Shown here in pieces: positions 1 through 7,962 of a stretch of DNA of 29,243 nt; within the stretch, counting starts at the first letter, position 1; each line of letters opens with the position of its first letter. The DNA is from CAYMDS01 sp964576705. GTDB lineage: Bacteria > Patescibacteriota > Microgenomatia > Levybacterales > UBA12049. Below the pieces are notes generated by a model that saw only the letters and a program-made list of their open reading frames with translations, was not told the origin of the DNA and made no database searches. The translations under genes were made by a program, and so were the position numbers. The stretch covers positions 1 to 29,243 of the forward strand of contig CAZNVI010000008.1 in NCBI GenBank assembly GCA_964576705.1, given 5' to 3'.

Positions 1-29
1 TTGACTTTTTTTCCAATCTTGCCTATTAT
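1..29 (+). promoter_or_regulatory. sigma70-type promoter, leaderless geometry
   Basis: TTGACT at 1-6, a 17-base spacer, then TATTAT at 24-29. Only 6 bases separate the -10 box from an ATG at 36, so the transcript would begin at or next to that ATG. No Shine-Dalgarno sequence is present. That ATG opens a short frame which joins the next gene only through a frameshift (see the CDS at 122). The box match is read directly; promoter activity is inferred. Confidence 0.6.
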
Positions 30-121
30 CATATTATGAATGCAGACCATGCAGATGATCCCCGATATATCCCGCCGGATGAAGATCCTAATAAGGATAC
101 TGTTGCCCCCCCTCATCAGAA

Positions 122-748
122 ATGGATACAGAGCCTAAAAAAGCTAAATTCGGTAGCTCATCGTATGATAGGTTTATCAAATTCGATCCATTAATAGGTC
201 GCTTCATAGATAATGATGCAATAACTGAAGCAGGGCTTCCAAAGGATGAGATTAAAGCTGCCCATGATCGACTTGCAAGACTAGCTCTTGCTGACCTTAT
301 GACTGCACTCTTTAAAAAATCATCACTAAGTAAGCCAGCTTGGGAGGGGCAATTTAAAAAAGGGCCGCTGGATGGACCCGAACTTTTAACTACAGAACAA
401 GTTGCAAGATTACTGGGCTTGGATCCCAAAAGACCTGACTTTGATAAATTTTTTGCTAATCCTGAAATGGCGCAATTAGATAGACCAGATAGACTTAGTC
501 CTCAGTTTTTAGCAGAAAGATATAGAAGAAAAACAGAAAGAATAGCTGATGAAATAAAAAAAATATCCCCAGATGTTTTATCAACAATTCACGAACTTAT
601 GCGAAGCGAACCTTTAGGAACGACAGATGAAACGGACTTAAATAACTCAGACGCTAGGGTTGAATTACCTAATTTATATGCAGATAGTCATATTGAAAGA
701 GGATTAGATCTTCTAAATTCGAAGTCAGCAGTGGACAGAACCTCCTGA
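122..748 (+). CDS. Unrecognised acidic protein, probably frameshifted at both ends
   Basis: A 208-residue soluble protein of no family I recognise. It is rich in charged residues, has no signal peptide or membrane segment, and carries a short helix-turn-helix-like stretch (LLTTEQVARLLGLD, about residues 89-102). The listed start at 122 is only the first ATG of this frame. The promoter at 1-29 points to an ATG at 36 in another frame, which encodes an acidic, proline-rich stretch (MNADHADDPRYIPPDEDP) and meets this frame at a run of seven C (106-112). Past the stop at 748 the same alternate frame reads WTEPPELDLPNSN and stops at 773, which also looks native. The intact gene may have been 36-773. 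It could instead be a real gene starting at 122; function unknown. Confidence 0.55.
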   Translation: MDTEPKKAKFGSSSYDRFIKFDPLIGRFIDNDAITEAGLPKDEIKAAHDRLARLALADLMTALFKKSSLSKPAWEGQFKKGPLDGPELLTTEQVARLLGLDPKRPDFDKFFANPEMAQLDRPDRLSPQFLAERYRRKTERIADEIKKISPDVLSTIHELMRSEPLGTTDETDLNNSDARVELPNLYADSHIERGLDLLNSKSAVDRTS

Positions 749-831
749 ACTTGACCTTCCAAATAGTAACTAGTAAATACTTCGATAAATTCTTTATTCA
801 ACCTAAATAAGCCACTAAACTGAATCATGCG

Positions 832-840
832 TGTTATAAT
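832..840 (+). promoter_or_regulatory. Extended -10 promoter of folD
   Basis: TGT followed by TATAAT (835-840) is a perfect extended -10 element. The -35 region 17 bases upstream is poor. Eight bases separate the -10 box from the folD ATG at 849, so the mRNA probably has no leader. No Shine-Dalgarno sequence can be seen. Confidence 0.55.
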
Positions 841-848
841 CTATATTG

Positions 849-1646
849 ATGAAAATTGATGGGAGGAAGATAGCAAATACAATTTACGACGATCTTAAAA
901 TCAGAGTCGAAAAATTAATAAAGCAGGGGATAGTGCCTCAAATCGCTGTAGCACTGATAGGAGATGATCCCGCAAGTACTTCATATATTTCTCAAAAAAG
1001 TAAATGGAGCAATCATATCGGGGTAAAATTTTCTCTATATAAATACAGTGAGGATATCCAGACACATGAATTACTACAAACTATCAATAAACTTAATTCT
1101 GATCCATTAGTCCATGGGGTTATTATCCAAAGACCATTACCTGCGCATATCGATAGAAATATTATCGTTAACGCTATAAATCCGGAAAAAGACATTGACG
1201 GATTCCGCCCTGACTCACCATATGATGTACCTGTGGCACAAGCAGTCGTACACATACTAAGAGAAACTAAACCTTTAGATAGTGATTTTACTGACTGGTT
1301 GAAATCAAAAACAATAGTAGCAATAGGTAAAGGACAAACAGCAGGAGGACCAATAGTTAAATATCTGCAAAAACTAGGATTAAACCCAAAAGTTGTATCA
1401 AGTACTACAGAGAATCCCGAATCGATAATAAAAACAGCAGATATAGTCATTTCTGCTGTCGGCAAGGCAGAAGTTATAAAACCGGAGTTTATAAAACGAA
1501 ACGCAATTTTACTAGGTGTGGGAATGTATAAAGGAGACGACGGAAAGCTTCATGGTGATTATATAACACATAAAATTGAAGATAAAACATCTTTTTATAC
1601 TCCTACCATAGGCGGAGTAGGACCCGTAAATGTAGCTTATCTTTTA
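849..1646 (+). CDS. folD: FolD, methylene-THF dehydrogenase/cyclohydrolase (3' end lost in gap)
   Basis: Bifunctional cytoplasmic enzyme of one-carbon metabolism: it oxidises 5,10-methylene-THF with NAD(P)+ and hydrolyses the product to 10-formyl-THF. The catalytic YxxxK pair is Tyr46/Lys50 (SYISQKSK). The substrate loop reads GVIIQRPLPAHI, followed by NPEKDIDGF. The Rossmann part has GKGQTAGGP in the usual position, and the C-terminal signature is PTIGGVGPVNVAYLL. The frame is open for 266 codons up to the N gap, where only about 15-25 residues of a normal ~285-residue FolD are missing. I chose ATG 849 over the in-frame TTG at 846 because the -10 box ends at 840. The sequence after the gap is a different protein, so the frame that runs on past the gap is an artefact. 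Confidence 0.93.
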
Positions 1647-1746
1647 NNNNNNNNNNNNNNNNNNNNNNNNNNNNNNNNNNNNNNNNNNNNNNNNNNNNNN
1701 NNNNNNNNNNNNNNNNNNNNNNNNNNNNNNNNNNNNNNNNNNNNNN
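1647..1746. other. Scaffold gap, 100 N
   Basis: Exactly 100 N, the usual placeholder for a gap of unknown size. It removes the end of folD and the start of the SIMPL protein. The true distance, and any small gene inside it, cannot be seen. Confidence 0.98.
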
Positions 1747-2433
1747 ATTCTCGGTCCGGTACCTTTTTCTGTAAATAGTATTTCTACGACAAAAACCGAT
1801 TTATTTACCGTTCAGGGGACAGGGGAGACAACAGCTGTTCCGGATACCGCCTTAATGAGTATAGGCGTTACTAAAAGAGCTTCGAACGTCGCAAGCGCAC
1901 AAAACGAAGTTAATACTTCAGTTAACGACATAACCGAAGGATTAAAAAATTTAGGGATTGATGTTAAGAAAATTAAAACTACAAATTATAATATTAATCC
2001 TGATTATGATTATAGTAGTGGCACAAGTAGAATTACCGGGTACTCTGTTACCCAAAATCTTCATGTAGAGTTAACTCCTATAGAAAAGGCAAATGAGGCC
2101 ATCGATATGGCCACATCTAATGGTGCGAATTTGGTAGGTAATATCCAATTCACAATCAACGATGATAAAAGAGAAGAAATGGAAAATAAAGCACGTGAAG
2201 AAGCTATAAAAAAAGCTAAAGCAAAAGCTAGTAATATTTCCCGTTCCGCTGGAATTCGTCTGGGAAAATTAATAAATGTACAGGATAGTGGAAATACCAT
2301 GTATCCACAACCATACTATGATTCTCTTAGGTCATTACCAGCGGCTGGCGGAGAGGCACTAGAAAAAACTGAACTACAGCCGGGAGAAAATAATATAAAT
2401 GTCTCAGTAACACTCTTCTACGAAACCCTCTAA
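1747..2433 (+). CDS. SIMPL/DUF541 (YggE-like) protein, 5' end lost in gap
   Basis: The frame is open from the first base after the gap (ILGPVPFSVNSISTTK) to TAA at 2431-2433, giving 228 visible residues. It matches the SIMPL (DUF541, YggE-like) family: a beta strand FTVQGTGE, a helix with repeated Asn/Ala (ASNVASAQNEVNTSVNDITEG), LKNLGIDVKKIKTTNYNI, a variable tyrosine-rich loop, GYSVTQNLHVEL, and the helix ARE-EAIKKAKAKAS. Relatives are usually exported or periplasmic, and a signal peptide or membrane anchor would lie in the gap. In other bacteria YggE is linked to oxidative-stress defence, but the biochemical role is unclear. The first ATG in view (1855) lies inside the domain and is not a credible start. 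The gene ends against an inverted-repeat element shared with the convergent recombinase gene. Confidence 0.8.
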   Translation: MLGPVPFSVNSISTTKTDLFTVQGTGETTAVPDTALMSIGVTKRASNVASAQNEVNTSVNDITEGLKNLGIDVKKIKTTNYNINPDYDYSSGTSRITGYSVTQNLHVELTPIEKANEAIDMATSNGANLVGNIQFTINDDKREEMENKAREEAIKKAKAKASNISRSAGIRLGKLINVQDSGNTMYPQPYYDSLRSLPAAGGEALEKTELQPGENNINVSVTLFYETL

Positions 2434-2437
2434 GAAA

Positions 2438-2525
2438 GCGCAAAGCTTCAAAGATGCAGAGAGTCATAGAAAATAATAACTAGCTTACAGCTTTGACCCT
2501 ATGTCGCTCTGACTCTTTGACTCTA
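2438..2525. repeat. Inverted octamer array (element A)
   Basis: Left arm: four contiguous 8-mers, GCGCAAAG, CTTCAAAG, ATGCAGAG, AGTCATAG (2438-2469), consensus nnnCAnAG. Right arm: CTTTGACC, CTATGTCG, CTCTGACT, CTTTGACT (2491-2522), consensus CTnTGnnn, which is the reverse complement of the left consensus. It fills the space between two convergent genes and runs into the TAG stop of the recombinase (2523-2525), so it may act as a bidirectional terminator. The consensus is shared with elements F and K. Confidence 0.75.
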
Positions 2526-3458
2526 TTTATTACCTGAGTGGAAGGATTTATGGACATCACGCAACTGCTTATTAGTTACATGGGTATATATTTGGGTCGT
2601 GGCAATATTTTTATGGCCCAGCATTTCCTGCACTGACCTTAAATCAGCTCCATTGCTAAGCAAATCTGTAGCAAAAGAATGACGTAGAGTATGAACAGAT
2701 GCATCTACAGGTATTCGCGCAGCCTTCACATATTTTTTTACTATCCTTTGCACACTTCTTACTGTTAATCGCATCTTCTCACCATCATTTTCCTTGGAAA
2801 CTAAACCCGAGTAACGTATGAAAAGTGGTCTGTAATTATCTTTCCTAGCCTGCAAATATCGATCTATCCACTCAATAGCACGGTCAGATAGGAATACGAC
2901 TCGAGCTCTTCCGCCCTTGCCGATAATGCCGAACTCACGCCTTTCGAAATTTATTTGGTCATGGTTAAGCTTAGTCAATTCAGACACGCGAAGTCCTGTA
3001 GAAAAAAGGAGTTCCAGAATAGCCCTATCCCGTATGCCTTCTTCAGTGGATGTGTCAGGTGTGGTAACTAATCTTTCGATATGCTCCCGATCCAAAAACT
3101 TAAGCGATCTACTCTCAGCCTTCGGCAATTCCAGCTTCGTAGGTTCTATAGTTTTATAGTCGTTTTTAATAAGATATTTTAAGAATGATCTGAGAGCAAT
3201 TACATAATAATTTTGTGTTACTTTTTTAATCGGAATTCCTTTTTCATCTGTTTTATTAACCAAAAATATTCTGTAACGTCTTATAATATGTAAATCCAGT
3301 TCTTCAAAAGATTTTTCAGGATAGTTTTTCTTAAACCAGGAATCAAATACATCAAGATAATGCTTATAATCCCTTATAGTCAGTTTGGACGCGTTTCTCT
3401 CTACCTCCAGATACTCAAGATAATCCACAATAAGCTCAGACAGTTTTATTTTTGGCAT
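2523..3458 (-). CDS. xerD: Xer-type tyrosine recombinase
   Basis: A 311-residue site-specific recombinase of the XerC/XerD size class. The N-terminal SAM-like core-binding domain covers about residues 5-100 and the catalytic domain about 120-305. All catalytic residues are visible: Arg157 (TGLRVSEL), Lys181 (GKGGRARVV), His257 and Arg260 (HTLRHSFAT), His282 (LGHKN) and nucleophile Tyr291 (IYTHV). The expected role is resolving chromosome dimers at dif. No phage genes, cargo or att-like duplications lie nearby, so an integrase role is less likely. XerC, XerD and XerA-like proteins cannot be told apart from sequence alone. It is a single-gene unit starting at ATG 3456-3458, with a weak TAAAAT -10-like box 6 bases upstream of the ATG. 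Confidence 0.88.
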   Translation of the reverse strand: MPKIKLSELIVDYLEYLEVERNASKLTIRDYKHYLDVFDSWFKKNYPEKSFEELDLHIIRRYRIFLVNKTDEKGIPIKKVTQNYYVIALRSFLKYLIKNDYKTIEPTKLELPKAESRSLKFLDREHIERLVTTPDTSTEEGIRDRAILELLFSTGLRVSELTKLNHDQINFERREFGIIGKGGRARVVFLSDRAIEWIDRYLQARKDNYRPLFIRYSGLVSKENDGEKMRLTVRSVQRIVKKYVKAARIPVDASVHTLRHSFATDLLSNGADLRSVQEMLGHKNIATTQIYTHVTNKQLRDVHKSFHSGNK

Positions 3459-3501
3459 AGCTTTATTTTACAACTTCCGAGCGTTATTTCGTAGTGACAA
3501 T

Positions 3502-3750
3502 TTATGCTAATCGGAGAATAATTAAAACAGTATAATATAGCATAACTAAAGAAATTAAAAAAAGCGAGGTTAAAAGTGAATATATATTAAATTTGAAAAT
3601 AGAAAAAATAAACTTAGGCGCCGCGACATTTAACGGTTGCGTTCTCTTAACTTCTCTATTTAGAAATAGGTTAAGCATTAGACCCATAAAAGTCAGCCCG
3701 AAAATTATCATTAATCCTAATAAATCGATAATTTCAATCATATCATGCAT
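3502..3750 (-). CDS. Small two-pass membrane protein
   Basis: An 82-residue protein of unknown function with two predicted membrane helices, about residues 9-30 (LLGLMIIFGLTFMGLMLNLF) and 56-80, joined by a basic, proline-containing loop (NREVKRTQPLNVAAPKF). It overlaps the end of the upstream PH-like membrane gene by 8 bases, which suggests translational coupling and a joint function. A second ATG at 3741 would shorten it by three residues. I see no family match. The overlap and clean hydrophobic pattern are the main reasons to accept it as a gene. Confidence 0.6.
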   Translation of the reverse strand: MHDMIEIIDLLGLMIIFGLTFMGLMLNLFLNREVKRTQPLNVAAPKFIFSIFKFNIYSLLTSLFLISLVMLYYTVLIILRLA

Positions 3751-4384
3751 GGAGCCTCGGCATCGATGTATCCTCTAAAGGATAAATCAGGCCTTTTTTC
3801 TGCCGGTCAAAAACGTACCAAGCAGTTGTTTCTTTCCTGTCTTCTGAAAAATAATCACTTAAGATTTCCCTGATGCTATTAGCATTCGATACATTTTGGA
3901 ATATAAATGAGTCCCTATGCTGAGTAGGTCTGTCAAATGTAACGGTCACATCACCTATGCGCAGAAGCTGATTCAGGACTCCGTTTGACGATATATCCAC
4001 TTCCGTACATTTCACGCGGTCAAGCATAATCTCGTTTATGAAATATTTCCCAAAAGGCGTATTCCATACCTCAACAATTTTTCTTTTCGTTACCAGATAA
4101 AAATGAAAATACCAGTTTATAAATTCATTTGCGCTTAAAGTCAGAAAGAAAGTTATGATTAGCGTTTCGGAAAATATGAGCATAGGAAAAGAGGGATATG
4201 ATAATGTAAACAAAACTCCTAAGATTACAGATAAGGTAAGCCCGCAAATGGAATTAAAAATTAATTTTACCCACAAATAGAAGACGTGGCTTCGGGTAAA
4301 AATCAAAATTCTGTCGTTTAAAGAGGGGAGGGAAGAGTATTGGTACGTCTGGACTTCGACTGGCGGTTTATTTGGTGCTTTCAT
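3743..4384 (-). CDS. PH-domain-like membrane protein (YdbS/bPH2-like)
   Basis: A 213-residue protein: cytoplasmic N-terminus, a helical hairpin of two membrane segments (about 36-60 and 66-88), then a beta-rich domain with YLVTKRKIVEVWNTPFGKYF, IMLDRVKCTEVDISSNGVLN and IGDVTVTFDRPTQHRDSFIF. That layout and the 'TKRKIVEV ... GDVTV' pattern match bacterial PH-like (bPH2/YdbS-type) membrane proteins common in CPR genomes. Their function is unknown. The ATG has a good Shine-Dalgarno sequence (AGAGGTGA, 4389-4396) and a TATAAT box at 4414-4419 upstream, so unlike several neighbours it has a normal leader. It leads a two-gene operon with the 82-aa membrane protein. Confidence 0.65.
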   Translation of the reverse strand: MKAPNKPPVEVQTYQYSSLPSLNDRILIFTRSHVFYLWVKLIFNSICGLTLSVILGVLFTLSYPSFPMLIFSETLIITFFLTLSANEFINWYFHFYLVTKRKIVEVWNTPFGKYFINEIMLDRVKCTEVDISSNGVLNQLLRIGDVTVTFDRPTQHRDSFIFQNVSNANSIREILSDYFSEDRKETTAWYVFDRQKKGLIYPLEDTSMPRLHA

Positions 4385-4698
4385 AATATCACCTCTAACC
4401 TTAGCCGTCTTAAATTATACTTTAAGGAGACATTATATGAAATGTTTAATAAAACTATAAGAATTATGTAAGAAACAGTTAAGATTAAAGATGAACTAAT
4501 TAGAATCCAAACTTATAATACGTAACAGCTCACAGTACTATTACAATATTCTTCGAGTGATCCGCCTTATGAGCGGATAATCTAGAAGTATATCTTGCAA
4601 TAGTTCTCGACTACGCTCGAACAATAAAATCCATGTCGGAATTGTGAATTGTTACTATAATACTTGTGCTGTATGCTTACCCGTGATACGTTAATAAT
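4385..4698. other. Divergent intergenic region, hairpins, no gene
   Basis: About 310 bases between the PH-like gene (leftward) and the trehalase (rightward). They contain the promoter of each gene, a perfect hairpin ATCCGC / GCGGAT (4560-4565 and 4573-4578), and an imperfect inverted repeat around 4611-4630 (GTTC...CGAAC). No open frame looks coding. Confidence 0.6.
4664..4692 (+). promoter_or_regulatory. Trehalase promoter, leaderless geometry
   Basis: TTGTGC (4664-4669), a 17-base spacer, then TACGTT (4687-4692) preceded by TGA as an extended -10. Six bases separate it from the ATG at 4699. The stretch also contains words (TTGTGCTG, CGTGATAC) like the nonamers of elements C and D, so it may be a decayed relative that supplies promoter boxes. 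The boxes deviate from consensus. Confidence 0.4.
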
Positions 4699-6069
4699 AT
4701 GTGGAGTGAAAAATATAAAGACTGCCTTGAATATATTGATAATTATTGGCAAAGTGTCATACGTAAATCATCTCTAAGTTCTAAAAACTATACTACTGAA
4801 AGAAATCCTACTACTCTGATTCTGCCTTATGACTACGTAACTCCGAATAATAAAAAGTTCAATTATATTTTCTACTGGGATACTTTTTTCATGTTTAAAG
4901 GACTTATTGGGACTAAATATGAAAAAGTAATGGATAAAATGATGCGCAACTTTTCATATTTATTCGAAATATACGACATTATCCCGAATTTTAATGCTCT
5001 CGCAGGATTGGGACGGTCCCAACCGCCTTTTTTAAGCAGTATGCTTTTAGACACCTATATAAAAAACAGGGAAGGGCAGGGGATTCTAAAAAATCTGCAT
5101 AAATTTTTTAATCCGATAGATAAAAAGCGGTTGGGTAAGATGTTTGAATTCGCAAAAAAAGAATATCAAGAAGTTTGGATCGATAAAGAAAATGCTTTTA
5201 ATCATCACGTAAACGGTTACGGTTTATCAAGATACGGGGATCGCGATATCGGATACGCACATTCGTCAGAGCTGGAATCCGGCTGGGATTTTACATCCAG
5301 GTTTTACAGTAAATGTAATTACTTTTTACCGATAGATCTTAATGTTTATTTGTATAAATACGAGCAAGATTTCGCGTATATATCTGAAGTTTTTCATAGC
5401 CAAAAAGAGCATCATTTTTGGCATGATAAAGCAAGTAATCGTAAAGATGAAATAAACAGATTGATGTGGGATGAAAAAAATGGATTTTATTTTGACTATA
5501 GCTGGTATCATGATAAACGAAGCGACTTTCTGTCACTTGCCGGATTCACGCCTCTTTGGGCAGGTATGGCAGATTACAGTCAGGCTGAAATGATGCTTGA
5601 AAAACTCGATGAATTTGAAACTGAATCAGGCCTTACAATTACCGCGAAAAAATCTCATACTAAAACAGTTGATCTATCCAAAATCCCGACCTGGTATCAG
5701 CCTGCTGTTAACGAAATAATTCAACCTAAACAGTGGGACTATCCTAATATTTGGCCTCCCCTCGAATATTTAACTGTTATAGGCCTATTAAAATATGGCT
5801 TTAAAAATGAGGCTGTTCGCATAATGAAAAACTCAGTAAATCTGCACGCGAATCTGTATCGCAAATATAAAACTTTTTTTGAAAAAATAAATTCAGAAAC
5901 AAAAACACCTGGAAATAACTTTGAATATGAAAATCAAGAAGGCTTCGGATGGACAAATGCAGTTTTTTACCGTTACATCCATATTCTAGATGCGCTAGAT
6001 TCGGATAAGCAAATCTATAAACAATCACAAAACGAAAAACCACCATATGAACTGGCAATTATTCACTAA
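4699..6069 (+). CDS. GH37 trehalase, cytoplasmic type
   Basis: Predicted alpha,alpha-trehalase (trehalose to two glucose), inverting glycoside hydrolase family 37. Recognisable blocks in order are FYWDTFFMFKGL (58-69, equivalent to the xYWDxYF signature), GRSQPPFLSSM (105-115, close to the RSQPP motif of TreA), ESGWDFTSR (193-201, general acid Asp197), QWDYPNIWPPLEYL (345-358, trehalase signature 2) and FEYENQEGFGWTNAV (408-422, general base Glu409). There is no signal peptide, so it should act in the cytoplasm (TreF-like); 456 residues is short for the family. The glycine-rich loop (usually GGGGEY) reads GNNFEY here, so substrate preference could be altered. It is a lone gene between long non-coding stretches, with no transporter or trehalose synthesis genes nearby. 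Transfer from another lineage is possible. Confidence 0.87.
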   Translation: MWSEKYKDCLEYIDNYWQSVIRKSSLSSKNYTTERNPTTLILPYDYVTPNNKKFNYIFYWDTFFMFKGLIGTKYEKVMDKMMRNFSYLFEIYDIIPNFNALAGLGRSQPPFLSSMLLDTYIKNREGQGILKNLHKFFNPIDKKRLGKMFEFAKKEYQEVWIDKENAFNHHVNGYGLSRYGDRDIGYAHSSELESGWDFTSRFYSKCNYFLPIDLNVYLYKYEQDFAYISEVFHSQKEHHFWHDKASNRKDEINRLMWDEKNGFYFDYSWYHDKRSDFLSLAGFTPLWAGMADYSQAEMMLEKLDEFETESGLTITAKKSHTKTVDLSKIPTWYQPAVNEIIQPKQWDYPNIWPPLEYLTVIGLLKYGFKNEAVRIMKNSVNLHANLYRKYKTFFEKINSETKTPGNNFEYENQEGFGWTNAVFYRYIHILDALDSDKQIYKQSQNEKPPYELAIIH

Positions 6070-6080
6070 ATCCGAGATCT

Positions 6081-6166
6081 GAATAACTAATCTCAATCAA
6101 TCTCAATAAATTTCTATTAATATCTAGAGATTAGTTGAGACTAATAGAGATTAATAGAAACGATTA
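6081..6166. repeat. Inverted decamer array (element B)
   Basis: Exact 10-bp register. Left arm: TCTCAATCAA, TCTCAATAAA, TTTCTATTAA (6091-6120). Right arm: GAGATTAGTT, GAGACTAATA, GAGATTAATA, GAAACGATTA (6127-6166). The arms are reverse complements of one consensus (GAGATTAATA). It lies just downstream of the trehalase stop. Element J, 21 kb away, uses the same decamer. Confidence 0.78.
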
Positions 6167-7084
6167 ATGCTTAGATATTCGAGTTTATCCTGTGAGGTCA
6201 TGTAGTGACCTAGAAAGCAAGTTATCGATGCCTGCGGGGCAAAACCGGATGGACTTTTCATAAACAGGCCAATCATACTATCAAGATACCTGTGAAAGCC
6301 ACTACTCCATCAGGTTAAACCAAGCAGGGAAGTCAGATGTGAAAAATAGCCATGCTTTAGCCTCAAAAATCACCATTTATTCATGTATGAAAATTTCAAA
6401 TAATCTTATAGTTTAATGAATTATTTGAAATAAAAAAGAGAATTAGAAGCTGATTAAAGCGATTGCGGTAAGTTATATTACGAATAATATTCTTAAATAA
6501 TTAGGAAACAGACATTCTGGAATGAGGCACTTCTCCAAGATAATTCAATACGTCACGTCGTAAAAGTTATATTATGCGACATAGAGACTTAACCTTTCCT
6601 TCTGTAGAGGATAAGGACTCATATTGCCGTATATAATGCTTAAATTAAACATATTTATTCGGGTCTATACTCACACACTGTAAGCCTTAAATCTTTAGAA
6701 ATGTGACTCTTCTCTGTAGGGCGTGAAAATACCTTTTCGTATTTTTTTCATAATGTTATCGTACTCGCGTAGCCACAGAGTAAGGCTACTATAGCAGGTT
6801 ATCACTGATGATAGGCTGTTGCTGAATTACGCTCTATCATGTCTCGCAACATACTTGAGGAGGTACATTTCCCGAGCGAAGATATCCATCTTATATTTGA
6901 AACCGTGAAAAGTGGAGCGCATTTAGCGTGAAAAGTGTGGTGTTATCCACATTTTAGTCCTATAATTGTATTAGAATTAACTATATCAAACTATATCACC
7001 CACTTCTCTCTCCCACCCTTGTTTAGGTCTATAAATCAACCAAAACGATTAATTTTGAGGCTAAATTTTTATAATTACTTATAA
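6167..7084. other. Long non-coding stretch: possible structured RNA or decayed gene
   Basis: No convincing intact gene in about 0.9 kb. Visible structures are the AGGTCA/TGACCT hairpin near 6196-6212, a CATC...GATG-closed stem at 6308-6339 enclosing GGTTAAACC, a perfect 11-bp inverted repeat TTTCAAATAAT / ATTATTTGAAA (6394-6404 and 6420-6430), a terminator-like hairpin at 6726-6748, two copies of CGTGAAAAGTG around 6905-6941, and a short hairpin TGTGG/CCACA followed by TTTT near 6940-6956. The part from 6190 to 6380 is less AT-rich than its surroundings. On the minus strand, 6376 to 6151 reads as two frames that look protein-like once joined (MVIFEAKAWLFF..., then GLFMKSPSGFAPQ...), so a broken gene is an alternative. 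A strong GAGGAGG at 6854-6860 is not followed by a usable start codon. Confidence 0.5.
6726..6748 (+). terminator. Terminator-like hairpin
   Basis: AAAATAC (6726-6732), loop CTTTTC, GTATTTT (6739-6745), then three more T. The stem is AT-rich and weak, but the shape is that of an intrinsic terminator on the plus strand. It would end any RNA transcribed from the 6170-6725 stretch. Confidence 0.35.
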
Positions 7085-7948
7085 CTACTTACCCCAAGAT
7101 GTAAAACCGATTAAAACAAAAAACACCACTACCCCAACCCACACATACTCCCACATTACACTCTTAAAAAGTCTTCGCTCAAACCAAACATGCGATAAGC
7201 CCGTCAGGGTATAAAAAAAACCCGTTAAAAACAGTGCGATTATAGTAGGGCTGCTAGGCCAAAACCAGAGTATTACTGCAGACTCTACGAGACAAAGAGT
7301 AACCCCTATACCCCATCCTATTATAGAATGATATTCTGTTTTCGAAATAACGTATGATCTTATAGATTGATAAACCAAAAGATATGTATAAATTATTACC
7401 ATTATGCTCATAGGCAAAATGGATAAACGCAGTGAAAATGTTATATCAGTTAAAAAGAAATATGATACTAACGTTATAACAAAAGATACTATGCGCGCCC
7501 CGGACAGCAAGGCTATAGTGCGAATACTCGCAACTGCGAAAACGTTCTGACTTAAAAATAAAGAATAAAGTCCGAAAGAATACAAGAGCACAGCCGGTAA
7601 CCTGAATAATATGTTTGCTGGTATTAGAAAGTAAAATAGTCCCGATGCAAGACTATAGAAAAAAGGTAAGATAAAAATACTAAAAGAAAAATTACCCTTC
7701 AAATCTTGATACACGCTCCAAAGAAGAAATAAATCTGTAAAGACAGCAAGTGTTAATGCTATCGGAAGAGCATGTGTTCCTAATTGGATATTTCCGGAGA
7801 TAAACAAACTAGCAGATAACAGTAATACAGCTAGGATAAACTTTTGTCGCTTACTGATGGTGATATTTAAAGCTCTTCGTGTTTGTTTAGATTGTGACTT
7901 ATTCCTTTTATGATGATTTGATAAAGATTTTATTTTAAAAATACTCAT
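7085..7948 (-). CDS. Polytopic membrane protein of unknown function
   Basis: 287 residues. A very basic N-terminal tail (about 35 residues, with HHKRNKSQSKQTRR) is followed by eight or nine hydrophobic helices to the C-terminus. No transporter or enzyme motif is visible. The basic tail suggests a cytoplasmic N-terminus that might touch nucleic acid or lipid head groups. The gene starts 14 bases after yebC on the same strand and is very probably co-transcribed with it. I do not recognise the family; several CPR-specific membrane families have this look. Confidence 0.6.
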   Translation of the reverse strand: MSIFKIKSLSNHHKRNKSQSKQTRRALNITISKRQKFILAVLLLSASLFISGNIQLGTHALPIALTLAVFTDLFLLWSVYQDLKGNFSFSIFILPFFYSLASGLFYFLIPANILFRLPAVLLYSFGLYSLFLSQNVFAVASIRTIALLSGARIVSFVITLVSYFFLTDITFSLRLSILPMSIMVIIYTYLLVYQSIRSYVISKTEYHSIIGWGIGVTLCLVESAVILWFWPSSPTIIALFLTGFFYTLTGLSHVWFERRLFKSVMWEYVWVGVVVFFVLIGFTSWGK

Positions 7949-7962
7949 GCTGGCTTATGGTG

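Noticed and set aside
1747..1778. Continuation of folD after the gap
   Set aside because: The joined frame ends at once and lacks FolD sequence; the other frame continues directly into the SIMPL protein.
2523..3458. Recombinase as the integrase of a mobile element
   Set aside because: No att-like direct repeats, phage genes or cargo accompany it, and its size and motifs fit chromosomal Xer.
6190..6380. Resemblance to the SRP (4.5S) RNA core, with CAGG followed closely by AGCAG and AAGTCAGATG
   Set aside because: The GGAA tetraloop and its stem are missing and the surrounding helix does not fit, so I do not call it ffs.
6167..7084. tmRNA or RNase P RNA in the long empty stretch
   Set aside because: No GGTTCGA-type T-loop, tag-peptide frame, GAGGAAAGTCC or ACAGAA core could be found on either strand.
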